Assembly: GCA_963807865.1 (NCBI GenBank)
Contig: CAWEDK010000022.1
Span: 232,607 to 296,606 of the forward strand
From: VAZQ01 sp963807865
GTDB lineage: Bacteria > Pseudomonadota > Alphaproteobacteria > Rhizobiales > Xanthobacteraceae
DNA length: 64,000 nucleotides
Direction: 5' to 3'
The stretch's first letter is position 1; every line of letters begins with the position of its first letter. Position numbers and translations under genes: made by a program. Below are positions 16,286 through 25,095 of the stretch, in pieces. The notes under the pieces were generated by a model. It searched no databases. It saw only the letters and a program-made list of their open reading frames with translations, and was not told the origin of the DNA.

Positions 16286-17371
16286 TCGCTGGGACTCTCT
16301 CGCGATATTTCGGGCTGCGCTTCCTCATGGCGGTTCTCGCCGTGTTCGCTGGCACGTTCGCAATGATCACGATGATCGATTTCGTCGAGATGCTGCGGCG
16401 TACCGGCGACGTCAAGGACGTCTCGGCGTTCTTCGTCGCCAAGATCACGCTCTACCGCGTACCGTTCATCACCGAACGCGTACTGCCGTTCGCAGTCCTG
16501 GTCGCTGCCATGTTCTGCTTTTTGAACCTGTCGCGCCGGCTGGAGCTCGTGGTGGCACGCGCAGCCGGGGTCTCGGCCTGGCAGTTCATCGCGCCCGCGG
16601 TCCTCATCGCACTCGTGCTCGGGATCGCGACCACGACCATTTACAATCCGCTGTCGGCAAATCTGCGCGAACGCTCGACCCGAACTCGAAGCCGAGCTGT
16701 TCGGCCGCGACACCGGCTTCCGCGCCTCCGGCGCCGGGTTCTGGATGCGCCAGCGCGGCGAGGACGGACAGTCCATCATCCACGCCAAGACCAGCCGCCA
16801 GCAGGGCGTCGAGCTGGGCGGGGTGACGATTTTCCGGTTCGACCAGGCCGGCGCGTTTCGCGACCGTATCGAGGCACGAGGAGCAACTCTCGAGCCGGGA
16901 TACTGGCGGCTCGACGAGGCCCGCTTCTACGCCAGCGGCGTCCCGCCGCAGGACCGCGAAAGCGTTCGTCTCAAGACCAGCCTGACACGCGCTCAGGTCG
17001 GCGAGAGCTTTGCAACGCCCGAGACCGTGCCGTTCTGGCAGCTAACCTCGTACATCGAGATCGCCGAGAATGCCGGCTTGGCCGCCGCTGGATATCGCCT
17101 GCAATATTTCCAACTGCTCGTGCAGCCGCTCTTCCTCGCCGCCATGGTGCTGCTCGCCGCTTCGGTCAGCTTGCGGTTCTTCCGCATGGGCGGCGTTCAG
17201 AAGGTGGTGCTGGGCGGTGTCGCCGCTGGCTTCCTGCTGTACGTGCTCGCCAAGATCAGCGGCGACATGAGCAAGGCCGAGTTGATGCCGCCGATGTTGG
17301 CTGCAGCGCTGCCCGCGCTGGTGGGAGGCCTCGGCGGTTTCATCACGCTGCTTTACCAGGAGGACGGGTAA
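16282..17371 (+). CDS. lptG: LPS export permease LptG (broken by one-base insertion)
   Basis: Partner permease of LptF in LPS export. Residues 1-133 read from 16282 (MIAGTLSRYFGLRFLMAVLA). The reading frame then shifts +1 at a CCC run (16679-16681) and continues as ELEAELFGRDTGFRASGAGFWMRQ to the stop at 17369-17371. Removing one C restores a 362-residue protein of normal length with six membrane segments and a periplasmic domain. The gene is essential in most LPS-bearing bacteria, so a base-calling error is likelier than a mutation. Its stop overlaps the lptD start by one base. The unshifted frame runs on into lptD and mimics a 1192-residue fusion. Confidence 0.9.
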
Positions 17372-19860
17372 TGGTTCCCGCTCGCTCCTCCAAACAACAG
17401 TCGTGCCGCCGCCTGTGGGGCGGCGCAGTCGCCATTATGGCAATGATGGTGCTGGCCGCCGGCTGGCTTGGCGATGCACGGCCCGCGTTAGCGCAAAACC
17501 TCGCCTTCCCTGCGCGGCCGAAGCCCATTCCACGCGCCACCCCGCAACCGGGGGCGCAGGAACAGATGCTCGTGCGCGCGGAGGTGATCAACTACGACTA
17601 TACGAACGAGCGCGTTTTGGCGACCGGCAACGTCCAGATCTACTACGGCGCCACGACGCTCGAAGCCGACAAGGTGATCTATGACCAGAAGGCCAAGCGT
17701 CTGCATGCCGAGGGCAACGTCCGCCTGACGCAGGCCGACGGCACGGTCACCTACGCCGAAATCATGGATCTCAGCGACGACTTCCGCGACGGCTTCGTCG
17801 ACTCGCTGCGGCTCGACGGCCCGGAGCAGACGAGATTCGCGGCCGCGCGCGCCGATCGCTCGGACGGCAGCTACACGGTGTTCCAGAGCGGCGTGTACAC
17901 CGCCTGCGAGCCCTGCAAAGACGACCCCCGCAAGCCGCCGAAATGGCAGGTGAAAGCCGCCCGCATCATTCACGATGAGGGCGAGAAGATGATGTATTTC
18001 GAAGACGCCAGGCTCGAGTTCTTCGGCACGCCGCTCGCCTACCTGCCGTTCTTCTCCGCGCCCGATCCGACCGTCAAGCGCAAGACCGGCGTGCTGGTGC
18101 CGAACGTGTCGTCAAGCACGGTCTATGGCTATGCGGTCTCGGTGCCGTACTTCTGGGCGCTGGCGCCGAACTACGACTTCACCTTCACGCCGATGGTCAC
18201 GACCCGGCAAGGTCCGCTGCTGCAGGGCGAATGGCGTCATCGGCTGGTGAACGGCTCCTATAGCATCCGTGCGTCCGGCATCTTCCAGCTCGACAAGGAC
18301 GTGTTCCAGCGGGACGGCCTTCCGACGCCGGGCTATCGCGACTGGCGCGGCAGCGTCGAGACGTCCGGCCAGTTCAGTCTGACGCCGAAGTGGACCTGGG
18401 GCTGGGACGGCACGCTGATTTCGGACAAGACCTACTTCCAGGATTACGGCCTGCAGAAGAACGTACAGACCGCCAACCTGCTGCGGTCGACCCCCGACTA
18501 TGCGCTGTCCCAGCTCTACCTCGTCGGACGCGGCGACCGCAGCTACTTCGACATGCGCACCATGTACTTCTTCGGCTTCTCGTTGGCCGACGATCAGCGT
18601 CAGATCCCGATCATCCATCCGGTGATGGACTACGACTACGTCTTCAAGAATCCGATCTTCGGCGGCGAAGTCAGCTGGCGCAACAATTTCACCAGTCTGT
18701 CGCGCGATACGGCGAATTTCGACCCGATCTCGCAAATCGCCATGACCGGCAACTTGTGCGCTCCGACCACGGCCGATACCGCCTACAAGAATACAAACAA
18801 CTGCCTGTTGCGTGGCGCCCCCGGCACCTACACGCGCCTGTCGTCGGAAGCCACCTGGAAAACGACGCTGATCGATTCCTACGGACAGATGTTCACGCCC
18901 TTCGTCAGCATGCGGGGCGACGTGGCGGCGATGAAGATCGATACCCAGCCGGGAGTCGCCAACTACATCACCACCGGCGAAAGCAACATCGTACGGGCGA
19001 TGCCGACGGTTGGCCTCGAGTACCGCTACCCGCTGATCAGCGTACAGCCGTGGGGCACCGGGACCTTTGAGCCGATCGCGCAGCTGATCTTCCGCCCGAA
19101 CGAAGCCGATGCCGGCGGCATGCCGAACGAGGACGCCCAGAGCCTGATCTTCGACGATTCCAATCTGTTCAAGATCAACAAGTTCTCCGGCTGGGACCGG
19201 GTCGAGGGCGGCAGCCGCGCCAACGTCGGATTCCAGTACACCGCGCAGTTCAATCGCGGCGGCAACGTGAACTTCCTGTTCGGGCAATCCTATCAGCTGT
19301 TCGGCCAGAACTCCTTCGCGATCGGCGGCCTGACCAATACCGGCCTGCAGACCGGCCTCGATACGGCGCGGTCCGATTACGTGGCGCGCGCATCGTACCA
19401 GCCGAATTCGACCTTCACCTTTACGTCGCGCTTCCGGTTCGGCGAATCCGATTTTACGCTGCAGCGCACCGAACTCGAGGCGGCGGCGAACTTCGGCCGC
19501 TGGACCACCGCACTGATGTACGGCGCCTACGCCGCCCAGCCGGCGCTCGGCTTCCTGAACGCCCGTGAAGGCATTCTCGCCAGTTCGCGCGTGAAACTGA
19601 CCGAAAGCTGGCAATTGCTTGGGGCGGTGCGCTACGATTTGCGGGCTCAGCAGCTCAGCCAGACCCAGCTCGGCGTCGGATATGTGGATGACTGCCTCAT
19701 CTTGGCCCTGAATTATATTACAGATTACGCCTATAGCGGCAGTGTCAGCGTGAACCACACGTTCATGATGCAGCTCAGCCTGCGGACCCTTGGCGGCAAC
19801 ACCTCGGGCCAGTCGACCACCGGAATGAACTCCGCGCTGGCCGGGACCGGGGTCCGTTGA
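17371..19860 (+). CDS. lptD: LPS assembly outer-membrane protein LptD
   Basis: Outer-membrane translocon of 829 residues that inserts LPS into the outer leaflet, partnered by LptE. The signal peptide ends at ALAQNLAFP. The OstA/LptA-like periplasmic domain follows, with VRAEVINYDYTNERVLATGNVQIYYG and DLSDDFRDGFVDSL. From about residue 210 the large beta barrel begins (LPFFSAPDPTVKRKTGVLVP is the conserved entry). Two cysteines in YTACEPCKD fit the N-terminal disulphide pair. The ATG overlaps the lptG stop, so translation is probably coupled. Confidence 0.95.
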   Translation: MVPARSSKQQSCRRLWGGAVAIMAMMVLAAGWLGDARPALAQNLAFPARPKPIPRATPQPGAQEQMLVRAEVINYDYTNERVLATGNVQIYYGATTLEADKVIYDQKAKRLHAEGNVRLTQADGTVTYAEIMDLSDDFRDGFVDSLRLDGPEQTRFAAARADRSDGSYTVFQSGVYTACEPCKDDPRKPPKWQVKAARIIHDEGEKMMYFEDARLEFFGTPLAYLPFFSAPDPTVKRKTGVLVPNVSSSTVYGYAVSVPYFWALAPNYDFTFTPMVTTRQGPLLQGEWRHRLVNGSYSIRASGIFQLDKDVFQRDGLPTPGYRDWRGSVETSGQFSLTPKWTWGWDGTLISDKTYFQDYGLQKNVQTANLLRSTPDYALSQLYLVGRGDRSYFDMRTMYFFGFSLADDQRQIPIIHPVMDYDYVFKNPIFGGEVSWRNNFTSLSRDTANFDPISQIAMTGNLCAPTTADTAYKNTNNCLLRGAPGTYTRLSSEATWKTTLIDSYGQMFTPFVSMRGDVAAMKIDTQPGVANYITTGESNIVRAMPTVGLEYRYPLISVQPWGTGTFEPIAQLIFRPNEADAGGMPNEDAQSLIFDDSNLFKINKFSGWDRVEGGSRANVGFQYTAQFNRGGNVNFLFGQSYQLFGQNSFAIGGLTNTGLQTGLDTARSDYVARASYQPNSTFTFTSRFRFGESDFTLQRTELEAAANFGRWTTALMYGAYAAQPALGFLNAREGILASSRVKLTESWQLLGAVRYDLRAQQLSQTQLGVGYVDDCLILALNYITDYAYSGSVSVNHTFMMQLSLRTLGGNTSGQSTTGMNSALAGTGVR

Positions 19861-19992
19861 TCGTTGACGGGCGGAGACAATCGGTCGCACGGCGGGAATG
19901 CCGCAAGCGCCGGACACGGCAACGCTTGGTGAGTATGTGACGGGACGCGAATTGAACAAGCGGCCCTCATCGTCGAGGAAGCGAATGCAGCG

Positions 19993-20934
19993 ATGGCACA
20001 GATGACCGAAATTCTCGTCCCGTGCCGCCGGCTCGTACTAGCGGCGGCCTTCATCATCCTCGCAGCGGCAGCGGGTGCGATGAGCAGCGCCTCGGCGCAG
20101 CAGATCGTCGTCGTCGTCAACGGCGATCCGATCACCGCGCTTGATATCGAGCAGCGCTCGAAGCTGATGCAGATTTCGAGCCAGGGCAAGGCACCGGCGC
20201 GCCAGCAAGTGCTGGACGAACTGATCAACGAGAAGCTCAAGGTCAAGGAAGCCAAACGCTTCGGCCTCGATGTACCCGACTCCGAAGTCGACCAGTCCTT
20301 CGCCGCCATGGCGAGCCGGATGCGTCTCACGACCGAACAACTTAACCAGGCGCTCGCGAAGTCCGGCATTCACCCCAGCACGTTGAAGTCGCGCATCCGC
20401 GCCGACGTCACCTGGCAGCAATTGGTGCGCGGCCGCTACCAGTCGATCCTGCAAATCGGCGACAAGGATCTGCTCGCGACCGCGAGCACGCCGGAGGATT
20501 CCGTCGGCTACGATTTCACCCTGCGGCCGATTCTGTTCTTCGTGCAGAGCGGCTCGGAAGCGAACCTGATCGAGGGCCGCAAGCGCGAGGCCGAGGCGCT
20601 GCGGGCGCGCTTCACCAACTGCGACGAGGGCATCGCCTTCGCCCGCGCCCTCAAGGATGTAGCGGTGCGTGACCAGATCAATCGCAGCTCGGCGGACATT
20701 CCGACCGAACTGCGCAAGGTGCTGGACGGCATGGAAGTCGGCAAGCTGACCCCGCCGGAGGTCACCAAGTTCGGCATCGAGATGTTCGCCATCTGCGCCA
20801 AGAAAGAATCGGCGGCGGAGAACACCCCCGGTCGCCGCAAGGCGCGCGAAACGCTGATGGTCGAACGCTTCGAGCAGCAGTCGAAGAAGTATCTGCAGGA
20901 AATCCGCCGCGGCGCGATGATCGAGTACAGATAG
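19993..20934 (+). CDS. surA: SurA-like periplasmic chaperone / peptidyl-prolyl isomerase
   Basis: A 313-residue exported protein that helps fold outer-membrane proteins. A long signal peptide ends at SSASAQQIVVVVNGDPITALDIEQR, the SurA_N start. It has a helical chaperone core (VLDELINEKLKVKEAKRFGL) and a single degenerate parvulin-like segment (about residues 175-275). Escherichia coli SurA is about 428 residues with two parvulin domains, and the shorter form is usual in this order. It lies between lptD, its main client, and pdxA with a ten-base gap, so it is in the operon. Confidence 0.9.
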   Translation: MAQMTEILVPCRRLVLAAAFIILAAAAGAMSSASAQQIVVVVNGDPITALDIEQRSKLMQISSQGKAPARQQVLDELINEKLKVKEAKRFGLDVPDSEVDQSFAAMASRMRLTTEQLNQALAKSGIHPSTLKSRIRADVTWQQLVRGRYQSILQIGDKDLLATASTPEDSVGYDFTLRPILFFVQSGSEANLIEGRKREAEALRARFTNCDEGIAFARALKDVAVRDQINRSSADIPTELRKVLDGMEVGKLTPPEVTKFGIEMFAICAKKESAAENTPGRRKARETLMVERFEQQSKKYLQEIRRGAMIEYR

Positions 20935-20944
20935 GCGGTTCTCG

Positions 20945-21971
20945 ATGCCGCCTTTGGCGCTGACGCTGGGCGAGCCGGCAGGCATCGGACCCGACATCAC
21001 CTTCGCGGCATGGCGGCAACCGAGCCGAGCTCGGCCTGCCGCCGTTCTATTTGCTCGGCGATCCGCGCTACCTCGCACACCGTGCCGAGCGCATCGCTCC
21101 CGGTGTCCCAATCAAGGTGGTCGAGCCGGCGGAGGCCGCAGCCGCCTTCCGGAACGCGCTGCCAGTGGTCGACCTCGGGATCGAGGTGACGGCGCAGCCG
21201 GGCCGCCCCGATCGATCGAGCGCGCCGGCCGCGATCGCCGCCATTCGCCGCGCGGTCGCCGACGTGCAGGCCGGCGCAGCTTGCGCCGTCGTCACCAATC
21301 CGGTGGCCAAGAATGTCCTGTACCGCTCCGGTTTCGCCGAGCCGGGCCACACCGAGTACCTCGCCAAGCTCGCCGAGGAACATACCGGCGTAGCCGTGCA
21401 TCCGGTGATGATGCTGTGGTCGCCGGAACTCGCGGTCGTGCCGGTCACTATCCATTTGCCACTGAAGGACGTGGTCGGCCGCCTCACCGCCGATCTCATC
21501 GTCGAAACCGGCCGGATCGTGGCGCACGACCTGCGCCGACGCTTCGCCATTGCGCAACCGCGGCTGGTGGTGGCGGGTCTCAATCCGCATGCCGGCGAGG
21601 AAGGCGCGCTCGGCGAGGAGGATATCTCGATCGTTGCGCCGGCGGTCGCGCGGCTGCGCGCCGACGGCATCGACGTGCGCGGGCCGCTGCCGGCCGACAC
21701 CCTGTTCCATGCCGCCGCGCGCGCAAACTATGACGCAGCGCTCGCCATGTATCACGACCAGGCGCTGATCCCGATCAAGACGCTCGCCTTCGACCACGCG
21801 GTCAACGTCACGCTCGGACTGCCGTTCGTGCGGACCTCGCCCGATCATGGCACGGCCTTCGACATCGCGGGCACCGGGCGCGCCGACCCGCAGAGCCTGA
21901 TCGCGGCGCTAATACTCGCGGCTCGCCTCGCCGCCCAGACCGAGCCGCTCGCGCTTGCGCGCCGCGCATGA
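20945..21971 (+). CDS. pdxA: 4-hydroxythreonine-4-phosphate dehydrogenase (one-base insertion)
   Basis: Zinc-dependent NAD enzyme of vitamin B6 synthesis. It opens MPPLALTLGEPAGIGPDITF, the family signature, then after 24 residues the frame shifts at 21017 (GGC AAC for GG AAC). It continues as NRAELGLPPFYLLGDPRYLA to the end, giving 341 residues if the extra C is removed. Metal ligands lie in the GHTEYLAKL and YHDQALIPIK segments, with the active-site HGTAFDIAG near the end. Its stop overlaps rsmA (ATGA). The rest of the gene is intact, so the shift is probably an error. Confidence 0.92.
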
Positions 21972-22816
21972 ACGCGATCGACGACCTGCCGCCGCTGCGT
22001 GACGTCATCCGCCGGCACGGTCTCAACGCCAAGAAGTCCCTTGGCCAGAACTTTCTGCTCGACCTCAACCTCACCGCCCGCATCGCGCGCGCCGCCGGCG
22101 CGCTCGGAGGCGTAGACGTCGTCGAGATCGGCCCCGGTCCCGGCGGGCTCACCCGCGCGCTGCTTGCTGCCGACGCGCGGCGGGTGATCGCGATCGAGCG
22201 CGATGACCGCGCGCTCGCAGCCCTCGCCGAGATTGCCGCCCGTTACCCCGGCCGGCTGGAGGTCGTGGCCGGCAATGCGCTCGACTACGATCCGCGAGCC
22301 CACCTCTCGGAGGCGCCGGCGCGGATCGTCGCGAACCTGCCCTACAACATCGCCACCGCTCTGCTGGTTGGCTGGCTCACCTGCGAGCCGTGGCCGCCCT
22401 GGTACGACCGGCTGGTGCTGATGTTTCAGCGCGAGGTGGCGGAGCGGCTGGTGGCGGGACCGGGCTCCAAGAGCTACGGTCGGTTGTCGGTGCTGGTGGG
22501 CTGGCGATGCGAGGCGCGCATCCTGTTCGACATCGCCGCCAGCGCCTTCGTGCCGCCGCCGAAGGTGACATCGTCGGTGGTTGAACTGATCCCGCGCGCC
22601 GAACCGATGCCCTGCGACGCCGTTGCGCTGCAACGCGTCACCGAAGCGGCTTTTGGCCAGCGCCGCAAGATGCTGCGCCAGTCGCTGAAATCGCTCGGCC
22701 AGGACGCCCAGGCGCTGCTCGCCGCGGCCGGTATCGCGCCGACCGAGCGCGCCGAGGATATTCCGGTCGCGGGCTTCGTCGCGCTCGCCCGCGCATTCGT
22801 CGCTGCCAAGGGGTAG
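21968..22816 (+). CDS. rsmA: 16S rRNA dimethyladenosine transferase
   Basis: KsgA/RsmA methylates two adjacent adenines near the 3' end of 16S rRNA during ribosome assembly. The 282-residue protein shows the substrate-binding start KKSLGQNFLLDLNLT, the SAM motif VVEIGPGPGGLTRALL and the catalytic NLPYNIATALL. The small C-terminal helical domain is present (RRKMLRQSLKSLG). The start overlaps the pdxA stop by four bases, so it is translationally coupled as the last gene of the lptF operon. Confidence 0.96.
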   Translation: MNAIDDLPPLRDVIRRHGLNAKKSLGQNFLLDLNLTARIARAAGALGGVDVVEIGPGPGGLTRALLAADARRVIAIERDDRALAALAEIAARYPGRLEVVAGNALDYDPRAHLSEAPARIVANLPYNIATALLVGWLTCEPWPPWYDRLVLMFQREVAERLVAGPGSKSYGRLSVLVGWRCEARILFDIAASAFVPPPKVTSSVVELIPRAEPMPCDAVALQRVTEAAFGQRRKMLRQSLKSLGQDAQALLAAAGIAPTERAEDIPVAGFVALARAFVAAKG

Positions 22817-22862
22817 AGCATGATCCCGAAACGTTGCAGACTTGCGGAACAGGATCATCCGA
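22817..22862. repeat. Degenerate REP-like palindrome after rsmA
   Basis: GAGCATGATCCCGAAA followed by GGAACAGGATCATCC forms an imperfect inverted repeat. It resembles the common intergenic palindromes of Bradyrhizobium-type genomes (a GAGCATGATCC...GGATCATGCTC pattern). It could aid termination of the rsmA transcript. There is no T-run. Confidence 0.5.
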
Positions 22863-22926
22863 CCAAACAAATGCCGAGAGCCAAATCGCGATTTAACTCG
22901 AAGCGATTTCGCTCTAAGCTGCCGCC

Positions 22927-24030
22927 ATGACCAAGCTCTACCGACAGTCGCTCACCGCCTATGGTGCGCCGCTATGCGAGACCGTCGCCGAGGTGCCGCA
23001 GCCGCGCGGCACCGAGGTGCTCGTCCGCATTCACCGCTGCGGCGTGTGCCACTCCGACCTGCACATGCAGGACGGCTATTTCCTGCTGGGCGACGACAAG
23101 AAGCTCGACGTGCGCAGCGGCCGCATCCTGCCCTTCACGCTCGGCCACGAGATCACCGGCGTGATCGAGCGCGCCGGCCCGGATGCTGCGGATGCGCTCG
23201 CACGCGAGCCCGGTCCGGACCTGCCGCAGCTCGAGGCGGGACGCCCGGTCGCGATCTATCCGTGGATCGGCTGCGGCCAATGCGCGGCCTGCGCGCGCGG
23301 CGAAGAGAACATCTGCGCCGCGCCGCGCCATCTCGGCATCCAGGTGGACGGCGGCTACGCCAGCCATGTGCTGCTGCCGCATCCGCGCTACCTGATCGAC
23401 TATGCGCCGCTGTCGGCATCGTTCGCCGCCGCGCTGATGTGCTCGGGACTGACCGCTTATGCGGCGTTCCGGCGGTTGGCCGCCTATCCGGAACACCTCA
23501 AGCAAGGACCGGTGCTGCTGGTCGGCATGGGCGGCGTCGGCATGATGGGGCTGGCGATTGCCTGTCATATGTTTCCGCATGCGCCGATTGTCGCCGATAT
23601 CGACCCGCGCAAGCGCGAGGTGGCGCTCACTGCAGGCGCGCAAGCGGCGTTCGATCCGGCCGACGCCGGCGCCCGCAAGGCGATCATGGCGCGAACCGGC
23701 GGCGGCGTGTTGGCGGCCTGCGATTTCGTCGGTTCCGACCGCTCGCTGGCCTTCGCGACCGGCGCGATCGCCAAGGGCGGCCGCGTCGTGGTGACCGGCC
23801 TGTTCGGCGGCACCTTCACCATGCCGGTCGCAATGTTCGGACTGAAGGCGATGGCGATCGAAGGCACGCAGACCGGCACGCTCGCCGAAGCACGCGAACT
23901 CGTCGCCCTCGCCCGCACCTGGAAACTGACCCCGCCGCCGATGGCCGAGCGGCCGCTCGCCGAGGCGCAGGCGGTGCTCGACGATCTGCGCGCCGGCCGC
24001 GTGGTCGGCCGCGTCGTGCTCACCGCCTGA
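22927..24030 (+). CDS. Zinc-dependent alcohol dehydrogenase
   Basis: Medium-chain dehydrogenase of 367 residues, cytosolic. The catalytic zinc site is shown by RCGVCHSDLHMQ (Cys) and LGHEITG (His-Glu). The structural zinc site is the cluster CGQCAACARGEENIC. The NAD(P) Rossmann motif is VGMGGVGMMGLA, about residue 200. The substrate is unknown; overall it is closest to general alcohol or aldehyde reductases. It stands between rsmA and gmk in a slot where related genomes often carry an extra gene. Its stop converges with the hydratase-lyase gene. Confidence 0.9.
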   Translation: MTKLYRQSLTAYGAPLCETVAEVPQPRGTEVLVRIHRCGVCHSDLHMQDGYFLLGDDKKLDVRSGRILPFTLGHEITGVIERAGPDAADALAREPGPDLPQLEAGRPVAIYPWIGCGQCAACARGEENICAAPRHLGIQVDGGYASHVLLPHPRYLIDYAPLSASFAAALMCSGLTAYAAFRRLAAYPEHLKQGPVLLVGMGGVGMMGLAIACHMFPHAPIVADIDPRKREVALTAGAQAAFDPADAGARKAIMARTGGGVLAACDFVGSDRSLAFATGAIAKGGRVVVTGLFGGTFTMPVAMFGLKAMAIEGTQTGTLAEARELVALARTWKLTPPPMAERPLAEAQAVLDDLRAGRVVGRVVLTA

Positions 24031-24042
24031 ACCTGATCCAGG

Positions 24043-24873
24043 CTATGTTCCATCTCGTTTATATTCGCCGACGCCTGGCCGATAGGTCTTCTCGTCCAGG
24101 AATTGCGTCATCGCGCGCGCCCGGCCCGACTCCGGATCGAGGAAACGAAGCTCACGTTCCTTCGCGAGCAGATAGTCTGCGGCCTGCTCTATGCTCATGC
24201 CGCGCACGAACCGCAGACTTTCCTTGATCGTACGCAAGGTCTGTGGATTCTTCTTCGTGAGCAAGGCGGCCAACGCCATCGTCTCAGAGCGAAGCTGATC
24301 TCGAGGAACAGATTTGTTGATGAGCCGAATAGCTGCAGCTTGTTTTCCGTCCAGCGGTTCGCCAGTCATGGCGTACCAGACCGCGTCCCGGTACGACAAA
24401 CCATCCATGATGACTTTTCCGACAAGTCCGCCCGGGAGGATTCCCCAGTTCACTTCGGACAAGCCAAACTGCGCATCATCGGCGGCGATGGCGAAGTCGC
24501 AGGCATAGAGCTGGACAAAAGCTCCGCCGAAACAATAGCCGTTGACCATCGCAATTGTCGGCTTGGGGAAGGTGCTCAGCAGCGTCCACCGCCACTCGTG
24601 GTTTGCCAGCCTCGCGAGATGCCGTTCCTTCGGCTTATCGTCGAGATCGCGAAAGAACAGCTTGATGTCCTGGCCCGCGCACCAGCTGTCTCCAGCTCCC
24701 GTCAATACGAGGACACGAGTCTCCGGGTCTTCCGCCAGTTCCTTCAGAACCTCCACCATTTCGAAATGCAATTGCGGACTCATTGCGTTGCGCTTGTCCG
24801 GGCGGTTCAACGTGACAATGGTCGTACCGCCTTCCCGCTCAACCCGTACCGCCTGCAAGGAATTGAAGTCCAA
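24043..24873 (-). CDS. p-Hydroxycinnamoyl-CoA hydratase/lyase family protein
   Basis: Enoyl-CoA hydratase superfamily enzyme of 276 residues, closest to feruloyl/p-coumaroyl-CoA hydratase-lyase, which cleaves the side chain to an aromatic aldehyde plus acetyl-CoA. The motifs are TLNRPDKRNAMSPQL, the CoA/oxyanion segment AGQDIKLFF, and VNGYCFGGAF, then FGLSEVNWGILPGG with the catalytic Glu. The frame stays open to an ATG at 24942, but a perfect GGGAGG site precedes TTG at 24873. That start gives the exact family length. It is divergent from a Bug receptor across a palindromic operator candidate. Confidence 0.88.
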   Translation of the reverse strand: MDFNSLQAVRVEREGGTTIVTLNRPDKRNAMSPQLHFEMVEVLKELAEDPETRVLVLTGAGDSWCAGQDIKLFFRDLDDKPKERHLARLANHEWRWTLLSTFPKPTIAMVNGYCFGGAFVQLYACDFAIAADDAQFGLSEVNWGILPGGLVGKVIMDGLSYRDAVWYAMTGEPLDGKQAAAIRLINKSVPRDQLRSETMALAALLTKKNPQTLRTIKESLRFVRGMSIEQAADYLLAKERELRFLDPESGRARAMTQFLDEKTYRPGVGEYKRDGT

Positions 24874-25095
24874 GTAAACCTCCCACACATACGGCCGCAA
24901 TTCTTTCCCGGCTCGGACGCTTGGCGAAACAGCGAGTAACATTCTAGGTCGTCATGACCTAGTGTCAAACAATCAATCTATTGACCTTTTGATGCCTCTA
25001 TATTCTTGTTGAGATGTGCGGCTGGTATCGAAAGCGGCAACACACACAAGCGCGGCAGGCGAGAAGATGCAAAAGCCGCCTATCAGGAGGAGCGA
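24874..25095. promoter_or_regulatory. Divergent control region, hydratase-lyase / receptor
   Basis: This 222-base region separates the leftward hydratase-lyase and the rightward receptor. It carries a palindrome, CTAGGTCGTCATGACCTAG at 24944-24962 (perfect seven-base arms, five-base centre). A smaller palindrome, TCAATCTATTGA, is at 24973-24984. The receptor has a strong AGGAGG ribosome site at 25085-25090. A dimeric regulator, for example of the MarR or GntR type, would fit the larger palindrome, but none is encoded nearby. Confidence 0.6.

Noticed and set aside
18112..19959. A 615-codon open frame on the minus strand opposite lptD
   Set aside because: It has no domain or signal I can recognise and is Arg/Ala/Gly-rich, as expected for the antisense of a G/C-rich gene; lptD on the other strand is certain.
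22842..24227. A 461-codon plus-strand frame across the alcohol dehydrogenase
   Set aside because: It is a shifted frame of a confidently identified dehydrogenase, with Arg-rich nonsense composition.
25014..25095. Upstream start at 25014 for the Bug receptor
   Set aside because: It would give a Cys/Arg-rich leader with no signal peptide; ATG 25096 with AGGAGG and one added T gives a perfect signal peptide.
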